Of a stretch of DNA of 64,000 nt, positions 1 to 12,399 are shown piece after piece (position 1 is the stretch's first letter; each line of letters starts with the position of its first letter). The notes beneath the pieces were generated by a model that worked only from the letters and a program-made list of their open reading frames with translations, did not search any database and was not told where the DNA came from. Source of the stretch: Valencia hispanica (Eukaryota; Chordata; Actinopteri; Cyprinodontiformes; Valenciidae); contig OY747702.1 of NCBI GenBank assembly GCA_963556495.2, positions 39,538,180-39,602,179 of the forward strand, in the 5' to 3' direction. The position numbers and the translations under genes are program-made.

Positions 1-260
1 AGTGCTTTCAGTTCATTTGTGGAAAATGCATCCCAACAGTAGTAACGTACGAGGATTTGGAGAGTAGCAGCAATGATGAGGAAAATAAATACTAAACTTC
101 AAAAAAACCGAGTAAATGTGTATGTAGAATGTGCTACATGCATATAACATCCGTGATACATTACCATGAACTGGATTTTACACTGACGCTATGGAATACT
201 ACAGGATCACCATAATTCACAGTAAGTAAGCCTTTACAGTATGACATTCTTTCATTACAT
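1..260 (+). repeat. Decayed copy of a repeat with a coding-like block
   Basis: This stretch is about 75% similar to the reverse complement of 17,780-18,010. One frame of both copies reads Y-(A/E)-D-L-(Q/E)-S-S-S-x-D-E-E-N, and a splice-donor-like AGTAAGTAA follows at about 222, so the block looks like an old exon. This copy has in-frame stops after DEEN and is dead. The family is not recognised. The window edge cuts the left side, so its full extent is unknown. Confidence 0.45.
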
Positions 261-294
261 TGCAGTAATTAACGCGGGGTGAACGTTCATGTTT

Positions 295-425
295 TCTAGG
301 AGCAGGCTCAAGACTCACCTTTTCAGCCTAGCTTTTAACTAATTATTATTGCCATTCCTCTGCATGTTTTACATGATTATATTTTATCTGTTCAGTATTT
401 AATCTTATAACATTTACTGCTTATA
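295..425 (+). repeat. Possible LINE 3'-terminal relic
   Basis: The frame around 300-340 reads S-R-L-K-T-H-L-F-S-L-A-F-N and then stops, which resembles the C-terminal end of L2-group reverse transcriptases (…FKSRLKTxLF…). The AT-rich sequence after it fits a LINE 3' UTR. The stretch is too short to place firmly. Confidence 0.3.
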
Positions 426-431
426 TATATA

Positions 432-2720
432 TCGACAAAACAAACCAAACATTGTGAACTAAGAACTACACAACCACATCACACAAAAATGGATATAAAA
501 ATACAACAACATCACAGAAAAACTCATGGTACCGATCAATCAAGATCTAGTAATGATAACCTCAGCCCAAGAATATATCTGTAAACACCAGAGACCCCAC
601 ACCTATGTGTGTGTGTGAGCATGCTGGTGCATTTAAGGTTTCTCCATAAGAGTGTTCGATAGCTGGTGTGAGCAGGCATCAATCCGTCTCCCAGGAATCG
701 ATGCAGACATGAGGGAGATCAGAGCCAAGACGTCCAAAGGACCCCCAGAGCCCCAGGCAGACCCCAGCAGCAACATCCAGCGACTACTATGCAGGGGCCC
801 GGGGGCAGCAGTGACGAGCCCACGGGCCCTGGCGGCAACCAGCGGCGGGCCGGTCCATGGACCGGGAGAGCCGGGGCCCAGGGGCACCCCACCCCCAGCA
901 GGGACCCGACAAGGGACCGGCCGACGACCGGCCACGCGCTGCCGCCACCCTAGGCCAGTCCTCACCGCCAACATCCCAGCGCCCCACCCCTGCCCCACAT
1001 CGGGGCGCCCCACCGATAGCCGGAGCGGATGGACGGCATCCCCAGGCCAAGCTCAGCCAGCACCTGGACACCAAGTTGTACCAGCTCCCGAGTCCTGATC
1101 CCGCGAAACGCAGAGCGCCAAGACCAGGCATCCAACAAAGGTCAGGGCCGGTCCAACCCGCCAATGAACCGACCACAGGTGATCGAACGAGCAGAGACGC
1201 TGGATCCGTATCCCGCCGAGCCACCGAACAAGCACCACCCAACAATCTCAAACCTTGCACCGCTGAAAGAGGTGCCCAAACCAACCAAGGGAAGACATCG
1301 GCCAAGTGCATCGGCCAACTGACACACTGGCTCCCCCAGGCACGGCCAGGCACGCACCAGGTCCGAACCGGATTGACCACCGACGCACTAGTGGGCAGGG
1401 GCATCCATCACTGGCAGGGAGTGACGGAGGGGAAATAGGCCCTCCATTAAATGTAAGGCCTGAGGTGCGCTAGGCGAAAGGGCAGCCCAAGACCCAACCT
1501 GACAGGTGTACAAAGACATACAGACACAGTCATACGTTCCCTCCCTTTTAAACACATACATTCTCACTGACTCACCAAGACACCCAAGAAATTACGCTGT
1601 ACCCTCACTCACACACCCCATACACACTTTATGCTCCCAGGTCCAGGTACCGATGCCCCAGTTGAGCAACCAGCCCCCGGACCCGGGAGATGGACCCCCT
1701 ACCTTCTAGGATGAAGACAAGCAGACCGCCAAGGGCCCCACAGTGGCGAAGCAGCCCGACAGCCTAGGACCCCGACCAGACCACCTGTTCCTCCTCCGGA
1801 CCCCAACTCCTGATGGCCCGTAGCGAACAAGGGTGTGAGAAGATCCCTAGCCTCCATCCTCCCGCTCGAGTATGGTATTGATGCGTGTTGTTATAATGTG
1901 CTTTTAAAACAGAGGGGTGGGATGTGGGGAAGGCAGCCACACATCCCCCAACCCCCACCCCGAGCCCTCAGTGTCTATATGTAGTTTAACAGTGGGCACC
2001 GGCACCAGAGGTGAAGCTGATTGAACAGCTCCCCCTCTGGATGCCGAAAAGTGTGCCCACCCTAAAGTCCCTACATGTGTATCTCATGAAAATGTTGTAA
2101 GTGGGAATGTCTAAGTTGTTTATTAAAATTTGGACCCAGGCCGCCACGGGATAGCGAGGAGGGAAGTCCCTCCTCGCACCCCAGTGATGTGCCCATGCCC
2201 CAAGACCCTATATGAGTGGTAAAGTGATGGAGCGGGTGGACAGAGGTGTTTGGGGATGGGGAGGGAAGGACTGGGAAACAAAATGCCTTCCCAGGGAGCC
2301 AGCTCCCCCATTGACCCCAAAAGGCACCGCTGTTCACAGGGATCCACCAGGGTAGGGAGGCCATGGCACGTTCAACCCGGGGCCAACAGCCACAGCACCA
2401 CCAAGCCTCACAGACCCCAAGGCAGTCCCCCCAGCCCCATCCCAGAAGGAGAACTAAACCCACCCTGACATTCGCTCTACTATCAGAACACAAAAGACAC
2501 TAGACACTCCCGCACACCCCTCCCCCAAGTGCCCTCGTAGGGGTAGAGCACCTGTCGCTAGTTAGCAATAGCCTCCCCGACAGCAAAGGAGGCCCCCCAG
2601 CGCCATTTGCGTACCGGAGGCCCCCGCAGCCCAAACCCCGGCGACGTACGCGCCCAGACCAGGAGCAAACCGATGAACCGGGCGGCTGACCCACCAGGCC
2701 GATATCCACCAGGCTTATTT
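432..2720 (-). mobile_element. L1 LINE 3' UTR fragment (copy A)
   Basis: This GC-rich, stop-poor tract is closely similar to 20,318-23,000, which lies directly downstream of an L1 ORF2 on the minus strand. It is therefore interpreted as L1 3' UTR, read on the minus strand, with no coding part attached. It lacks the last ~400 bases of the UTR seen in the longer copy and starts abruptly at 432 after a short TA run. It also lacks the 20,591-21,060 insert of copy C. The several long overlapping ORFs on both strands reflect GC-rich composition, not genes. Confidence 0.65.
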
Positions 2721-2751
2721 TTATATTTTAATTTGTCAGTTAATCCCTTGT

Positions 2752-3365
2752 TAAAAAGCTCTTTGGTGGCAAGGCTCTGGGGGTGGATGAGATTCGACCG
2801 GAGTTCCTCAAGGCACTGGATGTTGTGGGGCTGTGTTGGTTAACATTGGTTAAAATCTGCAATATTGCGAGGACATCGGGGGAAGTTCCCTTGGATTGGC
2901 AGACCGGGGTGGGGGTCACCCTGTTTAAAAAGAGGGACCACAGAGTGTGTTCCAACTACAGGGGGATCACACTTCTGAGCCTCTCTGGTAAAGTCTATTC
3001 AGGGGTTCTGGAGAGGAGGGTCCGCCGGATAGTCGAACCTCAGATCCAGGAGGAACAATGTGGTTTTCATCCTGGCCGTGGAACACTGGACCAGCTTTAC
3101 ACCCTCTGCAGCGTCCTGGAGGGTACGTGGGAGTTCGCCCAACCGGTCTACATGTGTTTTGCGGACTTGGAGAAGGCATTCGACCGTGTCCCTTGGGGAG
3201 TCCTGTGAGGGGTACTCCGGGAGTATGTGGTACCAGGCCCCTTGATATGAGCTGTTAGGTCCCTGTACGACTGGCGCCAGAGTTTGGTTCGCATTGCCGA
3301 CAGTAAGTCGGCTTGTTTCCGGTGAGAGTTGGACTCCCCCAAGGTTGCCCTTTGTCACCGATCCA
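2752..3365 (+). pseudogene. Rex3 (RTE-clade) reverse transcriptase fragment
   Basis: This is an internal piece of a Rex3 non-LTR retrotransposon reverse transcriptase. The visible blocks are DWQTGVGVTLFKK, the NYRGITLLS region, QEEQCGF.PGRGTLDQL and DLEKAFDRVPWG (palm motif A), followed by a decayed stretch into GCPLSPI. The sequences at 2897-2916 and 3340-3360 closely match the consensus Rex3 PCR primer sites as I recall them, which supports the family name. An in-frame stop follows the VPWGVL block at about 3208. The fragment lacks the endonuclease, the YADD-type motif and the 3' tail, so it is truncated at both ends; it lies between L1 UTR copy A and a Tc1 fragment. Confidence 0.85.
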
Positions 3366-3489
3366 GTTAGAAAAATGAATGTCATGAACACAAGAAATGA
3401 TAACCAAATGAAACTAAATGGAGAAACCAAGTTTAAGAGCGGAAAGACAGGGAAAAGCAATGAGTTTTTTGGTGTAATTTGAAAACGGC

Positions 3490-4103
3490 AATGGAAGATG
3501 CTTGTCAACTCCAGCCTCAGTCCACTTCTTGTGAAGATCCCCAACACCTTTGTAATGCTTTTTCCTGATAATCCTCTCCAGGATGCGGTCATCCCTGCTG
3601 CTTGTGCACCTTTTTTTCCACAATTTTCCCTTCCACATAACTTTCTGTTAATGTGCTTTGATAAGCACTTCGGGAACATTCAACTTCTTTTGCAATTACC
3701 TCTTGAAACTTTCCCTCCTTATGGACAGTATCAGTGATGGTTTTCTGCACAACTGTCAGGTCAGCAGTCTTCCCCATGATTGTGATTCCTACTGAATCAA
3801 ACAGATCTTGTAAAGACTCAGGAACCCCTTGTAGGTGTTTTGGATTAATTTGCTGGTTAGAATGTGACACTTGGAGCCTAGAATATTGTACCTTTTCACA
3901 ATATTCTAATTTTCTGAGTTTTAGATGGTTGGGGTTTTCATAAGATGTAAGCCATTAATCATCAAAATTTTAACATATGAAGGCTTAAAATATCTCGCTT
4001 TGCATGTACTGAGTCTATATCATATATTAGTTTTACCTTTTAAGTTGAATTACTGAAATAAATGAACTTTTGCACAGTATTCAAATTTTTCGAGTTTCAC
4101 CTG
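3490..4103 (-). mobile_element. Tc1-like transposon, 5' part only
   Basis: On the minus strand the frame from about 3777 begins MGKTADLTVVQKTI and continues through the helix-turn-helix DNA-binding region (KEGKFQEVIAKE, then KKRCTSSRDDRILERI and GDLHKKWTEAG). This is the N-terminal third of a Tc1/mariner transposase of a type common in fish. The outer end at 4103 reads inward as CAGGTGAAACTCG, the terminus of that family. The catalytic DDE core and the other inverted terminal repeat are missing, and at least one frameshift lies near 3650. The 3' boundary near 3490 adjoins unassigned sequence (3366-3489). The copy cannot transpose. Confidence 0.8.
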
Positions 4104-4114
4104 TTTTGTGGAGA

Positions 4115-7100
4115 AAATCTCTTTGGCCATCATCTGCTGGGGTAGCAACATTGTACTGTCTGGCAGTGGCACTGAGAGGCATTACTCTATCAAGTAGAAG
4201 CCCAACAGATTTACTCTCACATTTGGAGCATTACGACTTTTGCTATAGTACTCCGATATATAGGTGTAAAAAAACTTTATAAGAAATTGCAGTGGGCTTC
4301 TTTTTATATTATAAATGTGGGAATTAAAGGGGAAAAAGAAAGAAGATCAAGATAGGTAGGAAAAAAGTTAAGAGGGAGAGGGTAACTTGCAGATACAAGA
4401 GTGGAAGGGGAATAAAGAAAATAAAAGAAAACATCAGAGTATGTGTGTACACCTGCAGGAGGGCAGAGAGAGGGAAAACAGTTATAAAAAACAAACAAAT
4501 AATTCGGACTGAGAACTACACAGCCACAACAACAGTGTCATTGAAAAGCTCATGGTACCAATTATTACAAGATGTGTTTGTAGTAACCTCAGCCAAAGAG
4601 GGCATCTGTAAACACTGGAATCCCCACACCTGTCTGTGTATGTGTATTAGCATGCTGGTTCTTATAAGGTTTCATATAAGGTTAAGTGTGTAATTGCCGG
4701 TGTGACGACCCATCTATCGGCCTCCCAGGAATCAATGCAGACACGAAGACGATTGGACCCATTGACATCCAAAGGCCCCCCAGAGCACAGGAGCCCCAGG
4801 TGGACCAATGCAGGGCTGACCGCACCCCTTAGGAGAGGAGCAAAGGAGAGCCCTGGAGGAATATCCAGCAGCTACAATGCAGGGGCCCTGGGGGCTGCAG
4901 CGACGAGCACATGGGCTCCGCCAATTCAAACCAGTAGCCAGAGCATGATACCGGAACAGGCAATCTCCACACCCGCATAGTGGGGCAGAGGGACACGGAT
5001 AATGGCCCGCATCCATGCAGGGACCGCCATCCTCCACCCCCTTCCCTCCACGCCACGTGAACACAGACCGTTAAATAAAACGACACCCCCGCCCACAGCA
5101 CAACAAGGGCCCCAGGCACAACGGTGGCTGCAATGAGGGCAGGATAGTGAGCAGCAGCATGGTGGTTCTACTGATCCCCCCGGACCTCACCTATAGAGCA
5201 ATGGCCCCCTATCCCCGCGCAGGAAGAACAATGCAATCCAAAGTCCAGTAGCCAGCATGCCAAGCGAGCGAGAAGCCCCTCCCAAAGACACTTCTCGGCC
5301 AATGGCGCAGAGAGGAAATCATTGGCCCGGCTCACTGGCCAAATGATACACCGGTCCACCCAGGTCCAGCCAGGCAGACACCAGGGATGAACCAGCACAC
5401 CCCCCACCCCCTACGCCCCCCGAGCACCCAGCCCTGGACACAGAGAGTCACCAACGCACCGGCGGGCAGAGGCATCATTCACCAGCAGAGAGTGACGGAG
5501 GAGAAATAGGGCTCCCATTTGGTGGGAGGCCTGAGATGCGCCAGGAGAGGGGGGAGCCCTAGACCCAACCTGACGGATACACAGGAACATACTGACAGAG
5601 TCATATGTTCCCTCCCTCTTATGCACATACACTCTCACTGGCACACCTAGACACACAAGAATGGACGTTGTACACTCACTCATACTCCTCATACACCCTC
5701 TATTCTCCCAGGTCCACGTACTGATACCCTAGAAGAGCAACCAGCCCCCGGAGCTAGGAGGTGGACCCCCAATCCAATAGGATGGATACAAGCCGATGGC
5801 CAAAGCCCCCACAGTAGTGATATAGCCCACCAGCCCAGTCCCCGACCAGACCGCCTTTTCCTCCTCCAGGCCCCATAATTCTAGAATTGCGTTGCTCTGG
5901 GTGGCTGCATGTTGGAGTGGCTCTGTTGGCAAAATATTGAGTTGTTTTTTTTTTAAGATGTTTTTTCTGTTTTCTTGAGGAAGATTCCATTTTTTGGACG
6001 TGGGTACTTTCAAGGTTTTGGTGCTTTGAAGCTGGAAGGACATTTGTTGTTAATTTTTCCTTTTTTGATAACTTGTAATGATGCGTAACCAGAGCAACAA
6101 GGTGGTTTACAGCCGGGAGCGGCTGATTAACATTGCAAAAGCTGAAATAATACCTCAACTAAAGCCATAAATTCCTGATGAGTTGAGGAGGAGGAGGAGG
6201 AGGTGTGGATGCAGAGCAGGAGCAAAAAGGAGACAGAGAAGGACCATCTTTTCCATCGATCATGATAGGCAACGTGAGATCACTGGCTAACAAGATTTAT
6301 GAACTCCAAACCCTTATAAGGATTCAGCCAGAATATCGGGAATGCAGTGTTATGTGTTTCACTGAGACGTGGCTGCAGGATCATATCCCCGACTCCAACG
6401 TCTCTCTGCCAGGCTTCCTGACTATATGAGCAGACAGAGATCTGAAGAAGAGCAAGAAAAGAAAAGGAGGTAGAGTAGCAGTGCTTGTCAACAACAGATG
6501 GTGTCATCCAGGACATGTTACTGTGAAGTGTTGTCTCTGCAGTCCAGATATTGAACTCTTGGCAGTAAGTTTTTGTCCATATTATTTACCAAGAGAGATC
6601 ACTAGTGTTATTTTGGCAGTTGTTTACATTTCCCCTTCAGCCGTTGCAGACAATGCATGTGATGTCATCAGTTCCGTTGTCGCTAAGCTACAGACCCAGC
6701 ACCCCAATGCATTTGTGGTAATATCTGGTGATTTTAATCATGACTCACTCTACTCTACACTGCCAACATTCAACAGTTTGTCAGCTGCTCCACAAGAGAA
6801 AACAAGACCTTGGATTTGTTTAATGCAAATGTGAAGGATGCATACATGTCAAAACCAAGACCCCCTCTGGGACAATCAAATCACAGTCTTGTTTTTCTCT
6901 GCTCAGAATATAAACCACTCGTTCAGAGGCAACCTGTGACAAAAAGAACTGTGAGAAAATGGTCACTGGAAGCGGAAGAAGCCCTGCAGGGTTGTTTTGA
7001 GACCACAGACTGGATGACTTTTTGCCACGCACATGGAGAGGACATCAAAGCCATGACTGAGTGTGTGACTAACTATATAAACTTCTTTGTGGACAACATC

Positions 7101-9155
7101 ATCCCCACCAGAACAGTGAGATGCTTCCCTAATAACAAACCCTGGATCACCACTGACCTGAACGGACTGCTAAACAAGAAAAAAAGAGCTTTTAGGAATA
7201 CAGTGAATTATTGAGGAGTATACAGAAGCAACTTAAGGTCAATATCGGAGAAAGCAAAGAGGCATACAGAAAGAAGCTGGAGAAAAAACTACAGGGGAAC
7301 ACTATCAGAGATGTCTGGTCAGGAATGAAAAAGATCACAGGCTTTAAGTACAGGAAGGATTGGATAGATGGAAGTCTGGAGAGAGCCAATGAACTGAACG
7401 CATTCTTCAATAGGTTCAGTTCAGGAACTACCTCAGCATCGTCCTCTCCCTATCCCCAGCCAAACAGACATCCCACCCTCCTCTGACCCACAGCTTACCT
7501 GTCACACCTCGGATATTTTATCCTTCACCTCAGTCATAAACTCTTCTGATTCCACTAGTTTGTCTTCAACCAAGTCAGGAGATGCTGGTACCCCCGTTGC
7601 CTCCCCTTCCCACTTGTCTGACTCTAAAAGTCAGGTGAGGAGGCAGCTGGAGAAACTGAACCGGAACAAGGCTTCAGGTCCAGATGGTGTGTCAGCCCCA
7701 GAGTCCAGAAGGCCTGTGCAGAGCAGCTCTATGGGATTCTGCAGCAACTCTTCAACCTGAGCCTGACCCAGTAGAAGGTCCCAGTGTTGTGGAAGACATC
7801 CTGCCTTGTTCAAGAACCAAAGAGAGCTCACCATTCAGTCATCAATGACTATATACCTGTTGCCCTGACATCCCACATCAAGAAGGTCCTGGAGAGACTT
7901 CTGTTGGCCTACCTGAATAAGCAAACAAGAACATATCAGGACCCACTGCAGTTTCCTTATCGCCGTGGATTTGGAATTGAAGAGTCCATCATCCAACTGC
8001 TTCAACAAACCCACTGTCATCTGGACAAAGCAGGCAGCACTATGAGAATCATGTTCTTTGATTTGTCCAATGCATTTAACACAATTCAGCCTAATTTGCT
8101 TCGTCTGAAACTCCTGAAGACACAGGTGGAGCCCTTAACAATCGCTTGGATCAACGACTACCTGACAAACAGACCACAGTTGGTGAAACTCAAGGATTGT
8201 GTGTCAATCCAGGTGGTCAGCAGCACAGGAGCATCACAGGGGACTGTACTCTCACCATTCCTTTTCACTCTGTACACCTCAGACTTCCAGTACAAATCAG
8301 AGACCTGTCATCTGCAGGAATACTCAAATGACTCTGCAATTGTCGGGTGTATCAGAGATGGACAAGAAGCTGAATACAGAGAGCTGGTGGACCGCTTTGT
8401 GACATGGTGTGGAAACAATCGTCTTACCTGGCCACCCTGACAAAACAAAGGAGATGATTGTAGATTTCAGAAAAAATAGGGATAAGTCAAACACTGTTTC
8501 CATCATGGGAGAAGAAGTGAAGGTGGCCAATTGCAAACAGGGGTGTGGAAAGACCGCTAGCCTCACTCCTCCCGCTTGAGTATGGTGTTGATGTGTGTTG
8601 TTATAATGTGTATTTAAAACAGAGGGGTGGGATGTGGGGAAGGCAGCCAGACCCCCCCCCTTCTCCACCCCAAGCCCTCAGCCTCTATATGCAATTTAAC
8701 AGTGGGCACCAGCACCAGAGGTGAGGCTGACTAAACACCTCCACATCTGGATGCCAAAAAGTGTGCCCACCCCAAAGACCCTACATGTGTGAATCATAGG
8801 AATGTTATAAGTGAAAGTGTCTAAGTTGTAGAGTAAAATAAGAACCCAGGCCGCCACAGGATAGCGGTGATGGAAACCCCTACCTGCACCCCAGTGAAGT
8901 GCCCATACCCCAAGGCTCTACATGAGTCCCTACACCCCAAAGAGTTTGCCTTCCCACTGACTTAAATAGGCACCCCTGTTCATAAAGATCCACCAAGGGA
9001 GGAAGGCCTGGTACGTCCATCCTGGGGCCCATGGCGGCAGCACCCCCAAGCCCCACGTAGCCCAAGGCAGTCCCTCTGGCCCCATCCCAGAAGCTATACC
9101 CACCCTGACATTCAATCTACTATCAGAGCACAAAATACATTATACACCCAGGTTG
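4115..9155 (-). mobile_element. L1 LINE 3' UTR (copy B), split by a Rex1-like LINE
   Basis: Bases 4115-5875 and 8521-9155 align in order with the L1 3' UTR of the 19.9-28.1 kb element, but are much more diverged than copy A. They include the segment nearest the L1 3' end (4180-4450 resembles 20,000-20,260). The tract from 5876 to 8521 is a Rex1-like LINE in the opposite orientation. Only UTR is present. This older copy shows that the UTR family has a long history in the genome. Confidence 0.6.
5876..8521 (+). pseudogene. Rex1-like LINE (endonuclease and reverse transcriptase), broken
   Basis: This is a non-LTR retrotransposon of the Rex1 group, plus sense. An apurinic-type endonuclease region is seen at 6260-6770 (MIGNVRSLANK, CFTETWLQD, VVISGDFNHDS). 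A linker with NNKPWITTDL follows at about 7125, then reverse transcriptase: KASGPDGVS (~7665), LDPLQF/YRRGFGIEE (~7945), FFDLSNAFNTIQ (~8060, motif A), GASQGTVLSPFLFTLYTSDF (~8230) and a YSNDSAIVG block where FADD-type residues are expected. Stops at 6427, 7212 and 7758 and several frame changes make it a pseudogene. It ends near 8521 before the C-terminus and 3' UTR. That is unusual, because LINE insertions normally keep the 3' end. Confidence 0.8.
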
Positions 9156-9204
9156 AGTCCCCCCCAATAAATGTGCAGCCAGCTGAGCAGGATAAATGTT
9201 AAAT

Positions 9205-10980
9205 ATTCAATTCTGATTATTTATATAGCGCCAATTCACAACAGATGTCATCTCAAGGCACTTAACAAGAAGTCATTTCAATACATTTATACAAACATTT
9301 CAATCAGTTAAAAAGTTTCCTATTTAAGGAATCCCAGCAGATTGCGTCAGTCATTGCCGTGAGGTTGGGCCCCGTTGATGCAGACTTTCCAACCACAGCA
9401 ATCCTTCAGCAATCCCTCATACTGAGCAAGCATGTAGCGACGGTGGAGAGGAAAAACTCCCCTTTAACAGGAAGAAACCTCCAACAGAACCAGGCTCAGT
9501 AGGAGCGGCCATCTGCCACGACCGTCTGGGGGTTTGAGAAGACAGAGCAGAAACACAGAAGGAACAGAAGATCTGATATAAGAGAACTTTCTATGTTACA
9601 GAAAGTAAAAAGTTGATAACAGGACACAGTGGATGTTCAGTTACTGGGAGGATCATCCCAGTCGATGCCCCCCGTCCAACAGGGCATTGCAGCCAAGCAG
9701 GATACCAGACCAGATATATCTTCTATGGAGAAAAAACACTGAGAGAAAACAAAGTTAACAGTCGAAATAACAGAATGTACTGTAATACAACTGGAGAGTC
9801 GTAGGAGAAAAGGAAGTAGCAGAGTGAAGAAAGTTGGTAAGTCTGTCCTCCAGCAGTCTAAGCCTATAGCAGCATAACTACAGAGATAGCTCAGGATGAC
9901 CTTAGCCACTATAAGCTTTATCAAAAAGGAACGTTTTAAGCCTGGGCTTAAAAGTAAACAGAGTGTCTGCCTCATGGACTAAAGCTGGGAGCTGGTTCCA
10001 CAGGAGAGGAGCCTGATAACTAAAAGATCTCCCTCCCATTCTACTTTTAGAAATCCTAGGAACTACAAGTAAACCTGCAGTCTGAGAGCGAAGGGCTCTG
10101 TTAGGAACATATGGAACAATTAGATCTCTGATGTATGATGGAGCTTGATTATTAAGGGCTTTGTATGTAAGATGAAGGATCTTAAATTCTATTCTGGATT
10201 TAACAGGGAGCCAATGAAGGGAAGCTAAAACAGGAGAAATGTGATCTCTCTTTTTAAAATTCATCAGAACTCTTGCTGCCGCATTTTGGATCAACTGAAG
10301 GCTTTTAATGGTATTTTGTTGACTTCCTGATAGTAAACAATTACAGTAGTCCAGCCTTGAGGTAACAAATGCATGGAGTAGTTTCTCAGCATCACTCCTG
10401 GACAGGATGTTTCTAATTTTAGCAATATTCCGGAGGTGAAAGAAAGAAATCCTAGAAACCTGTTTAATATGGGATTTAAATGTCAGGTCTCGTCAAAAAT
10501 AATGCAGAGGTTCTTTACGTTATTACTGGGGGCCAATTTAATGCCATCCAGATGAAGTGATTGACTAATCAGTTTCTGTTTGAGAACTTCGGGTCCAAAG
10601 ACAGCAACTTCTGTTTTGTCAGAATTTAAAAGCAAAAAAGTTTAGGGTCATCCATGTTTTTATGTCTTCCAGACATGCCTGTAATCTACCTAACTGACTT
10701 GGTTCATCAGGATTTATAGATAAATATAGTTATGTATCATCTGCATAGCTGTGGAAATTTATCCCATGCTGTCTAATGATTCTACCAATTGGAAGCATAT
10801 ATATGGTGAAAAGAATTGGTCCAAGCACAGAACCCTGTGGAACTCCACAAGTAACCCTTGAGAGTGAAGAAGATTTATCATTTAGATGAACAAACTGGAA
10901 TCTATCAGACAAATATGATTTAAACCAGCCTAGTGCTGTTCCTTTGATCCCTGTAACATTTGCATTTTTTATTTGTGAAT
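9205..10980 (-). mobile_element. 5'-truncated L2-clade LINE
   Basis: The element is minus sense. Reverse transcriptase motifs [16 protein letters not shown] and SYADDT lie at 10,740-10,880. The C-terminal block QNAAARVL…ISPVLASLHWLPVKSRIEFKIL…YKALN…LLWNQLP…FKPRLKTFLF lies at 9910-10,290. Both are diagnostic of fish L2. A noncoding or decayed stretch between them (10,300-10,730) still shows relic peptide similarity. The 3' UTR runs down to about 9205 and ends with the TTTATATAGCGCC motif. The 5' end near 10,980 is a truncation typical of LINE insertion. Confidence 0.85.
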
Positions 10981-11740
10981 TAACACAAAGTATTTTTAAA
11001 AAGTAACAAAAATACTGCAAACAACAGGAATGTGGAATAACAGCAGAACACTTTTGAGGCAAGCAGTGATGGTTCTACAGTCTAACAGCTGGTGTGAGGA
11101 AGGACCCATGATAAAGTCCCTTCATGCACCTACTGTAGGATGCAGTAGTCTGCCACTTAAGGAGCTCTGTAGTTCAGCAACAGCTTTATGAATGGGATGG
11201 GAGACACAGTCCTAACAGTGATGTTATCTTAGGCAGAGTTCTGTCTCCCACCACCTGGAATGGGTCGAGGGAGCATCCTAGCACAGAGATGGCTTTCCTG
11301 ATGATCTTATCTTTTTGCTTCCTTTCAGCTTAGGATAAGCTGGTGCTCTAACAAACTACACCATAGAACTCTGATTCCCAACCTGGGGTCCGGGACTCCC
11401 CGAGGGGGTCCCTAGAGATCGTTGGGATTCCCCACAACCTCAAAAGACAAAAAGAAAATTGTCTATATAGTCTACAGTGTAAAACAAGAAGAATAAAAAA
11501 AAAACTACAACTACTGGGTATTTGTTTTTGGAAATAAAATTTTGGAATTAGTCATATGCAGATTCTTCTGTTCAGTTTACTATTACCACTAGTGGACCTT
11601 AAGAGCACCCCTGGAAACTATCACCTTTATGAACATAAACATTTATACAAAGGTCTTTTTATGAGTAATGTTTACACCAGTCTACGTCCTTGCGCAATCC
11701 AAACAAATGTCAAAATCAATCAATCAGAAATTATGCTGAC
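10981..11740. other. No gene seen; unassigned intergenic sequence
   Basis: No convincing coding region. Bases 11,370-11,440 carry AACCTGGGGTCCGGGACTCC and a nearby AGGGGGTCCC, which resembles the end of a hAT (Charlie-like) MITE, but no second end was found. The rest is AT-rich and not assigned. Confidence 0.3.
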
Positions 11741-12399
11741 ACACTGTTAAAAATCCAACTTGCAATTTGTTAGCAGAGTTTAAATTTTTTAGTCAGTTGA
11801 ACATTTTAACAAGCAAAATGTTGAATTAACACGAAAAAAACAGTTAATTCAACTTTAGCGAGTGTTTTGTCCAGTGACTATAAGGTAAAAAGTTGAGCAA
11901 ACTTGATATTTTAATTACCCAGTTAGCCTTTAACTTCAAGTCTTTGCGCATGCGCTATCACTAAGATACACGGGGTTTCCTCCAAGCTAGCTGAGCAGAA
12001 GTCGGCACGTGTGGCATCTACCCCACATAAGGTAAGTGTCATTTTATTTGCATTTTTATATCAAAACTAAGTTAATAAACGTATAAAATTGTTTTAAGAC
12101 AATTCCGTGTCCTTAACAAAAGAAACCTAAAAATATATGTAGCCTACCCAAGTTCAATAAAGTCAGAGGAAGTTGCTGGCGATTCATTTTAAACAACATA
12201 ACATAGCAAATGTAACATGACTAAGCATGCTGCATTGGGCTGTACATAATTGAATACTCTTATATTTTAAAAAATGAAGGGACATAATACAGCAATTAGG
12301 TATAGGTACCCATGCATAAAAGTAAGCTGAGAAAAAAGTTTGCACAAGCGTGAATGTGGGACCGTGGGTGTCCAGAGCTAGCTGCAGCTGTGAGCTAAC

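Noticed and set aside
652..1438. Overlapping ORFs of 97-205 codons on both strands
   Set aside because: Same GC-rich L1 UTR composition effect; no domain and no frame conserved in the second copy.
3999..4110. Independent MITE end at CAGGTGAAACTCG
   Set aside because: It is contiguous with the Tc1-like transposase start on the same strand, so it is that element's own terminus.
4702..5692. ORFs of 60-110 codons on both strands
   Set aside because: Part of diverged L1 UTR copy B; not conserved as protein with copies A or C.
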